A stretch of 64,000 bases of DNA from Bradyrhizobium sp. ORS 278 (GTDB lineage Bacteria; Pseudomonadota; Alphaproteobacteria; Rhizobiales; Xanthobacteraceae): assembly GCF_000026145.1 (NCBI RefSeq), contig NC_009445.1, positions 1,302,001 through 1,366,000 of the forward strand, in the 5' to 3' direction. The notes beneath the pieces were generated by a model, which saw only the letters and a list, made by a program, of their open reading frames with translations, had not been told where the DNA came from and did not search any database. Position numbers and translations under genes: made by a program. How positions within the stretch are numbered: the stretch's first letter is position 1; every line of letters begins with the position of its first letter. Below are positions 56,948 through 64,000 of this stretch, piece by piece.

Positions 56948-57023
56948 CGCGAACCCGCGCGGACGATCCGCAGGCCGCCCGGTCGGCGGCGATGTCCTGT
57001 TGCTGCACTCATCGGAGACGCAA

Positions 57024-57797
57024 ATGGCAGCCCGTATCTATGTGTATGGTATCGTCCACGCTGATGCGGCCATCGACATCGTCGCGCGCCCCGTCGGCAT
57101 CGAGGCCGGACCGGTCGAGACTCGGCGGATCGGCGCGCTGGGGCTGGTGATGAGCCCGATCGCCGATGCGGAGATCCTGCCGATCCGGCGCAATACGATC
57201 AGCCATACCAAGGTTCTCGAAGAGCTTCTCCTGAACCAGGTCACCGTGCTGCCGATGCAGTTCGGCGTCGTTCTCGACTCCTTCGAGATCGCGGCAAAGG
57301 CGATCGCGCCGCGCGAGGCGCATCTGCTTGCATTGCTCGCAGAGCTCGACGGCCGAATCGAGGTCGGGATCACCGTCCGCTTCAAGCGCGACGGGCTGTT
57401 CGAGGAGATCGCCTCCGAGCGGCCGGAGATCGGGCGCCGTGGCCGCGAGCTGGTCAGCGCGGACGAGGTGCAGTCCTATCACCAGCGGGTCGCCATCGGG
57501 CAGCAGGTCGAGAAGATCATCCGGCAGAAGAACGCCAGCGACCATAACGAGATTTTGCATGCGATCGCGCCGCTCTGCGTCAAGCACAAGGAGCTGCCGG
57601 TGACCGACGACATGATCGTGGTGCGCCTGGCCTGCCTGGTCGCAGCGGAGGCAGAGCCGCAGCTGTTTGATCTGGTGGCGTCGTTTCAGAAGGCGCGCGA
57701 TGCGCGCTGTGACGTCAGCTATCTGGCGCCGGTGCCGCCTTACAATTTCGTGCGCGCGAGTCTGAACTGGGATGACGCCGGCAACGCCGGAGGATGA
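57024..57797 (+). CDS. gvpF: Gas vesicle protein GvpF/GvpL
   Basis: 257 residues: ARIYVYGIVHADA, VTVLPMQFGVVLDSFEIAAK, LLAELDGRIEVGITVRFKRD and the C-terminal VPPYNFV(R) signature of GvpF/L. The family binds GvpA and helps start assembly. Start at ATG 57024 with GGAGA just before. One of three or four GvpF/L-related genes in this operon. Confidence 0.9.
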   Translation: MAARIYVYGIVHADAAIDIVARPVGIEAGPVETRRIGALGLVMSPIADAEILPIRRNTISHTKVLEELLLNQVTVLPMQFGVVLDSFEIAAKAIAPREAHLLALLAELDGRIEVGITVRFKRDGLFEEIASERPEIGRRGRELVSADEVQSYHQRVAIGQQVEKIIRQKNASDHNEILHAIAPLCVKHKELPVTDDMIVVRLACLVAAEAEPQLFDLVASFQKARDARCDVSYLAPVPPYNFVRASLNWDDAGNAGG

Positions 57798-57800
57798 GCC

Positions 57801-58048
57801 ATGCTGTTCAAGCTGCTGACCGCTCCGGTTCTCGGGCCCCTGAACTTCGTCGAATGGGTCGGCGAGAAGATCGATGACGCCGTCCAGGCGCAGATGGACG
57901 ACACGGAAGCGCTCAAGCAGCACCTCGCCGCGCTCGAGCAACGCCTGCTCAAGGGCGAGCTCACCGAGGAAGAGTTCGAGACCATCGAGATCGACCTGGT
58001 CCGGCGGCTGCAGGCCGCGGCTGAGCGGATGGCGGCGGGGGAAAAGAA

Positions 58049-58052
<4 letters not shown>
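57801..58052 (+). CDS. gvpG: Gas vesicle protein GvpG
   Basis: 83 residues: FKLLTAPVLGPLNFVEWVGE then KIDDAVQAQMDD, LAALEQRLLKGELTEEEFET. This is the classic GvpG form (LPVKGVLWLA.....A....D.......L..L...L..GEI.EEEF). Coupled to both neighbours (3-base gap before, 4-base overlap after). Confidence 0.9.
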
Positions 58053-60189
<2,137 letters not shown>

Positions 60190-60193
<4 letters not shown>

Positions 60194-61122
60194 GCCTTCG
60201 ACTTGTCGGCATCACGGATGCAGCGACGGCCCGCCGCATCGAGCTCGGTCGCGACGCGGGCGATCTCGAAGGTGTCAAGCTGATCGAGGCTTGCGGGCTT
60301 GCGGCCGTTGCGGTCGGCGCGTCGCGCAGCAGCTGGCTCCGGAACCGCTCGCGGAAGCGGCTGATCGAGGGGCTCACCGCCGAACAACGCAGGCTGGAGG
60401 CGCTGATCAAGCTCGGGCCGCTGCTTCCGGCCGCAGGAGACGCGGCGCTGGACGACGCGACCGATGTCGCGGCGTTCCTGGCAGCCTCCGCCGATGGATT
60501 GCGCCGCGAACTCGACGCGTTCGGCTCGCGCGTTCAGTTTCAGGTCCGGATCAGCTGGGATCCCGCGCGCTTCCCGGGCGTTGAGCCGTCCTCGCCCGAG
60601 CGCGCGAGGCAGGACCTCGCGACGCGCGTGATCACAGCGCTGTCGACGCATTTCAAGGAGTGCCTGACGCTGCCGGGCGGTGGCGACCGCGACGTGGCGA
60701 ACCTCGTTGTCCTGATCGAGAGGTCGGAGGAGGTCGCTCTCGATGACGTACTGGCCGGCATCGATGCGATTGCGCCGGACGCGCTGACGATCCGCGTCAC
60801 CGGTCCGTTGCCGCCGGTCTCTTTCGCGAGCGTCTGCGTCGACGTGCCCTCGGAGCCCGCGATTCGCGCCGCGCGCAGGCTTCTCGGCATCACCGCGCAG
60901 GCAAATGCAGAGGCGATCCGGCTTGCCTATCTACGCAATGCGCGCGCCGCGCATCCCGACATGGCAGCCTCGTCGCCGCAGGCCCGCGACATTCCGGATA
61001 TGACCGACATCAAGACGGCGTATGATCTTCTGATCCGCGTCCACTCCAAACAGACTGCCAACGGCAAGGTCGCGGCGCTCGCGTCGATCCGGCGCGACGG
61101 TGATCTCAAGAGAGCGATATGA
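60190..61122 (+). CDS. GvpF/L-like protein fused to a J domain
   Basis: 310 residues. Residues 1-~230 follow the GvpF/L plan in a divergent form (LIKLGPLLPAAGDAALDDAT, AFGSRVQFQVRISWDPARF). The C-terminus is a J-domain: AARRLLGITAQANAEAIRLA, YLRNARAAHPDMAASSPQ with the HPD motif, and IKTAYDLLIRVH. A J domain recruits and stimulates Hsp70 (DnaK), so this gene links vesicle assembly to chaperones. The ATG overlaps the Cdc48-type stop (ATGA), and its end overlaps the next gene by 4 bases. Confidence 0.8.
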
Positions 61123-61865
61123 CCAGCGCGCCTCCCATCATCGTGCATGGCTTCATGCTCGGGCGCACGCCCGGCGCCGTCGACGAACTGCTGCGGCAAC
61201 ATGCATGCGCGGTGATCGGCGAAGGCCGCACGACGGACGTCGTCGCTCTCGCATCGCGCCTGACGCCGGCTCAGGCCGCCGCGCTCGAGGATCCTCAGGC
61301 CATTACGGCACTGGCGTTGATGCATGCAGCAAGGCTGGGCGAGGTCGCGGCAACGATGGACATCGTTCCACTGAAGTTCGGCACGTTCGCGAGCTCATTG
61401 ACCGCCATGTCCGGGATCTGCGACCAGGCCGAGCCGCAGGTACGAGCTGCGCTGGAACGCATCGCCGGAAGGCTCGAATTCGGGGTGCGGATCGCGCAGA
61501 TCGCGACCGCGGACACTGTCAGGGATGTGAAGCCCACGAACGGCCGCGACTATCTGCGCAGTCGTGTCGACAAGCGCGCCCAGGACCGGCGAGCCTCGGA
61601 AGCGAGGCAGACGTTCGCGGCCGCCGTGCGCGAGGTGCTCGGCCAAGTCTGCGTCGCCCAGCAACCTTTGTCCGACGACCGCGCGTCAAGCGCGCTTCTT
61701 CTCAATCTGGCCTGCCTCGTCGAGCGGCGAGGCGTCGGGGCATTTCTGCAGGTCGCTCAAAGTTATGCGTGCGATGCGAGTTCGCTGGGTCTCACGCTGA
61801 CGGTGACGGGCGCCTGGCCAGCCTACTCCTTCGTAGCCGACAGGAAGGTTCATGGCGAGGAATGA
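61119..61865 (+). CDS. gvpL: Gas vesicle protein GvpF/GvpL (second)
   Basis: 248 residues: IIVHGFMLGRTPGAVDE, DIVPLKFGTFASSLTAMSGI, ERIAGRLEFGVRIAQIA, GRDYLRSRVDKRAQ (the GkaYL..R motif) and WPAYSFV at the end, all GvpF/L features. Overlaps both neighbours by 4 bases. Its split from the first copy suggests a separate role in the assembly complex. Confidence 0.85.
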   Translation: MTSAPPIIVHGFMLGRTPGAVDELLRQHACAVIGEGRTTDVVALASRLTPAQAAALEDPQAITALALMHAARLGEVAATMDIVPLKFGTFASSLTAMSGICDQAEPQVRAALERIAGRLEFGVRIAQIATADTVRDVKPTNGRDYLRSRVDKRAQDRRASEARQTFAAAVREVLGQVCVAQQPLSDDRASSALLLNLACLVERRGVGAFLQVAQSYACDASSLGLTLTVTGAWPAYSFVADRKVHGEE

Positions 61866-62086
61866 CCGACAATCTGCGATCGCCGCCAAGCATCTTCTCC
61901 GATCCTGATCGCGGTTCGCTGCTCGACCTGCTGGACCGCATCCTGGACAAGGGAATTGTGGTGCACGGCGAGCTCATCCTCAGCGTGGCCGGCATCGATC
62001 TCGTCTTTATCGGCCTTCACGTCGTCGTCGCGTCGGTCGACCGCATGACGCGTGCGCGCCGCGAACTGCTGGAGGAGGCGAGATGA
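61862..62086 (+). CDS. gvpS: GvpA-family minor shell protein (GvpS/M-like)
   Basis: 74 residues: SLLDLLDRILDKGIVVHGEL, ILSVAGIDLVFIGLHVVVAS and VDRMTRARREL. The LDRILDKG(I/V)V.....SVA.IDLV.I.L pattern is of the GvpA/J/M/S superfamily; lacking the GvpA consensus VSLVGIE, it fits GvpS or GvpM better. Overlaps both neighbours by 4 bases. Confidence 0.8.
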   Translation: MTDNLRSPPSIFSDPDRGSLLDLLDRILDKGIVVHGELILSVAGIDLVFIGLHVVVASVDRMTRARRELLEEAR

Positions 62087-62736
62087 CCCTCATCGCCGGC
62101 TTTGCGCTTCCCCACCATCCTCTCGCGGACGAGGTGGCGGTGCGCGATCTCGCGCGCGGCGTCCTGGCCGTCATGCCACCCGCGGCCGCAGACGTGAGAG
62201 CGTCCCGCTACAAGACAGCGGTGCGTTGGTGCTCGACCGGGCCGTTCCTGCCGGTGCCGTGGCAATTGTCGATCGACGAGCAGGCCTTCACGGCCGCGCA
62301 TGACACTGCCATCGAGCGGCTGAGGCTCGCCGTCGCCGATATCGAGTTGACCGTGGAATTTGCTTTCTGCATCAATGCACGGACCTTCGACGATGCTCCG
62401 CAGGCCGCGCGATCCGAGGCTGGATCTGCCGGACGCGCCTATCTGCGCCAGTTGCAGAAGCTACATCCCTCGCATGCCTCGCATCTGGCGCGCCGGCTGT
62501 CCGCAGCCGCGCGTGACCGGCGGTTCGATCTACCGTCGGTACGCGTCGAGCAGGGCGTGGCGGAAGGGATTCTGAGCTGTGCTGCGATCGATGCGGCGGC
62601 CCTCGGCGGCTGCCTGATTGAGCTCGCATCTGCCGGGACGCAGCCCGGCGTCGTCGAAGGACCGCTTCCCCCATTCGCGACGGCTGCCCGGGTGCTGGCG
62701 TCGATCGGTCTCCCCATTGGACGGCATCACGCATGA
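62083..62736 (+). CDS. Divergent GvpF/L-like protein
   Basis: 217 residues. FLPVPWQLSIDEQAF (VLP..fG.-like), VADIELTVEFAFCI and GRAYLRQLQKLHPS parallel the GvpF/L core, and PLPPFATAARVL sits where the C-terminal PPY.F signature would be. Similarity is weaker than for its neighbours. Overlaps the preceding gene (ATGA) and the following gvpK by 4 bases, so it is clearly part of the operon. Confidence 0.65.
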   Translation: MTLIAGFALPHHPLADEVAVRDLARGVLAVMPPAAADVRASRYKTAVRWCSTGPFLPVPWQLSIDEQAFTAAHDTAIERLRLAVADIELTVEFAFCINARTFDDAPQAARSEAGSAGRAYLRQLQKLHPSHASHLARRLSAAARDRRFDLPSVRVEQGVAEGILSCAAIDAAALGGCLIELASAGTQPGVVEGPLPPFATAARVLASIGLPIGRHHA

Positions 62737-63056
62737 CAGATTTTGAAGATGCCTTGCAAGCGGCGGGCGTGGAGAAACTGGCCGAGGCGTTGACCGGGAG
62801 GGTGGAGATCAATCCCGACCAGGTCCGCCAGGATCTCGCGCGCCTGGTGCTGACGATCCTCGAATTTCTCCGGCGACTGATGGAAATGCAGGCGGTCCGC
62901 CGCGTCGAAGCGAACAGTCTGACCGACGAACAGGAAGAAAATCTCGGACGGACCCTGATGCTGGCCGCGGCGGCGATCGAGGATCTGTCGCAGCAGTTCG
63001 GCCTGCGGCGCGACGAACTGAATATCGAGCTCGGGCCGCTCGGCAGGCTCATTTAG
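62733..63056 (+). CDS. gvpK: Gas vesicle protein GvpK
   Basis: 107 residues: GRVEINPDQVRQDLARLVLT, ILEFLRRLMEMQAVRRVEAN and LGRTLMLAAAAIEDLSQQFG then LRRDELNIELGPLGRL. This is the full GvpK pattern. It is needed for vesicle formation; its exact job is open. It starts inside the stop of the previous gene. Confidence 0.93.
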   Translation: MTDFEDALQAAGVEKLAEALTGRVEINPDQVRQDLARLVLTILEFLRRLMEMQAVRRVEANSLTDEQEENLGRTLMLAAAAIEDLSQQFGLRRDELNIELGPLGRLI

Positions 63057-63065
63057 GGACGATCG

Positions 63066-64000
63066 ATGATGCTTCAAATCGACAAGAAGACCGACAGTCT
63101 TGGTCAGCTGTCGCTGCAGCTGGTCGTCATGCCGATCGCCGTGTCCTGCCTGCTGATCCTGGTTTCGCCGATCGTGGCCAAGGCCGGCTACTCCGATCAG
63201 ATGCCTTTCGGGGCCGGAATCATCGTTGCACTGTTGGCGCAGAGCGCGCTGGCCTGGTTCGCGTTGCAGCGGAATCTGCACCTTCCGCTGCGGCGCCTGG
63301 TCGACTATCTGCGCGAGGTTCGCAAGAGCGGCGGCGCTGCGCAGCCGCCGGAGACCGCCGGCATCCTGCGCGATATCACCGACCTGACGCGGGATGTCGT
63401 GCAGAGCCAGATCATGATCGGGCATTATGTCGTCAGCATCCACGCCATTGAAGAAGTGACGCAGGCGGTGCGCACCGTGGCACGCACCGCGAAGGCGGAG
63501 CTGACGGGAATTGCGCATGCGACATCGAAGCTGGCCGAGGATCTGAACGAGAACAGCGGGCAGCTGTCGCGCGCGTTCACCGACATCCAGAAGACCTTCG
63601 ATGCCGAGAAGGGCAAGCTCGATCGGATGCGCGAGGCGAACGTGGCCGAGGTCGAAACGGTCCGGCTCGCGCCCGTGATGTTCGAGAACGTGGTTGCGCG
63701 GTTCGAGGAGCGCGCCAATGCGCTGCTCAAATCCATCGGCAAGGATCCGCGGCTGGTGGCCGAGCTGGAGAATCTCGCGCGCGCCGTCACCTGTGCGGGC
63801 GTGGAATTGAAGGAGAACGGCGCCGGCCTCGCGGAAGTCAGGTCGGCCGTGAATTCCGTGGCCTCCCAGGTGCGTCCGACCGGCGCGATCCTCGATCGCC
63901 TGGCCGAGATGTCCGAGAGCATCGTCCAGATCCGCAACGCCGCCGGCACACGCGAAGCGGAAGCGGTGAAGGCTGCGGCCGCGGAGCTCAAGGAGACCGT
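63066..64000 (+). CDS. Membrane coiled-coil protein after gvpK, 3' end outside window
   Basis: Frame from ATG 63066 runs off the window (311 codons seen). Two transmembrane helices lie near the N-terminus (LVVMPIAVSCLLILVSPIVA and AGIIVALLAQSALAWFAL), followed by a long coiled coil (LNENSGQLSRAFTDIQKTFD, MREANVAEVETV). It resembles the stalk of chemoreceptors, but no methyl-accepting signalling hairpin appears in the visible part. Nine bases after gvpK, so likely in the same operon; it may tether vesicles or act as a membrane sensor. Family not recognised. Confidence 0.6.
   Translation, partial: MMLQIDKKTDSLGQLSLQLVVMPIAVSCLLILVSPIVAKAGYSDQMPFGAGIIVALLAQSALAWFALQRNLHLPLRRLVDYLREVRKSGGAAQPPETAGILRDITDLTRDVVQSQIMIGHYVVSIHAIEEVTQAVRTVARTAKAELTGIAHATSKLAEDLNENSGQLSRAFTDIQKTFDAEKGKLDRMREANVAEVETVRLAPVMFENVVARFEERANALLKSIGKDPRLVAELENLARAVTCAGVELKENGAGLAEVRSAVNSVASQVRPTGAILDRLAEMSESIVQIRNAAGTREAEAVKAAAAELKET

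Overview
The window looks like chromosome of a photosynthetic Bradyrhizobium of the ORS278/BTAi1 type. The evidence is the high GC, the alphaproteobacterial gene set (NnrR/FixK-type boxes, phasins, a PdhS-like kinase), and a bilin phytochrome locus beside gas vesicle genes, an arrangement described for strain ORS278. The strain itself is an inference; no database was searched.

Region 1 (1-13.6 kb) is resident chromosome. It holds the tail of a CoA-transferase subunit and a large protein with a nucleoside-phosphorylase-like C-terminus. A denitrification block follows: nirV and nirK (minus), a small membrane protein, hemN, a DUF1858 redox protein, the Crp/Fnr regulator NnrR, and nnrS. Four 14-bp TTG-N8-CAA boxes sit in front of these units. 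Then come a 1151-residue PdhS-like PAS 'kinase' whose phosphoacceptor histidine is glutamine, two phasins and a tRNA-His gene.

Region 2 (about 13.67-45.30 kb) is a 31.6-kb integrative mobilizable element inserted in the tRNA-His 3' end. The left end keeps the intact tRNA. The right end carries a 46-bp copy of its 3' part next to a tyrosine integrase. The mobilization module is traA and traC/traD, divergent around a recognizable Ti/RSF1010-type oriT; no mating-pore genes are present. Cargo: (a) a bacterial gasdermin operon (gasdermin, caspase-like protease, subtilisin-like protease); (b) a Gabija-like pair (OLD-type ATPase-TOPRIM nuclease plus UvrD-like helicase) followed by a HEPN-like gene and flanked by frameshifted nuclease remnants; (c) a divergent cluster with two vanadium-haloperoxidase/PAP2-type proteins, a DyP-type peroxidase, a second subtilase, a matrixin-like metalloprotease, an unrecognised protein and a winged-helix/TPR regulator. 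Several small regulatory or nuclease genes are broken, so the element appears partly decayed, but the gasdermin, Gabija-like and peroxidase genes are intact.

Region 3 (45.3-64 kb) begins with a soluble PAS-PAS-PAS chemoreceptor and a PAS/LuxR regulator. Next is a phytochrome lacking a histidine kinase domain, a STAS protein, heme oxygenase, a phycocyanobilin:ferredoxin oxidoreductase (PcyA) and a local 5-aminolevulinate synthase, i.e. heme to biliverdin to phycocyanobilin to photoreceptor. A gas vesicle operon follows: gvpN, a small coiled-coil gene, gvpO, gvpJ, gvpH (Hsp20), gvpF, gvpG, a Cdc48-type AAA ATPase, a GvpF/L protein fused to a J domain, another gvpF/L, a gvpA/S-type gene, a third gvpF/L-like gene, gvpK and a membrane coiled-coil protein cut by the window edge. 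The main shell gene gvpA is not in the window.

The best candidate for an exciting system is the gasdermin-caspase-subtilase operon at 19066-24206. The two-peroxidase/protease cluster at 31.7-43.7 kb and the Cdc48 plus J-domain additions to the gas vesicle operon follow.
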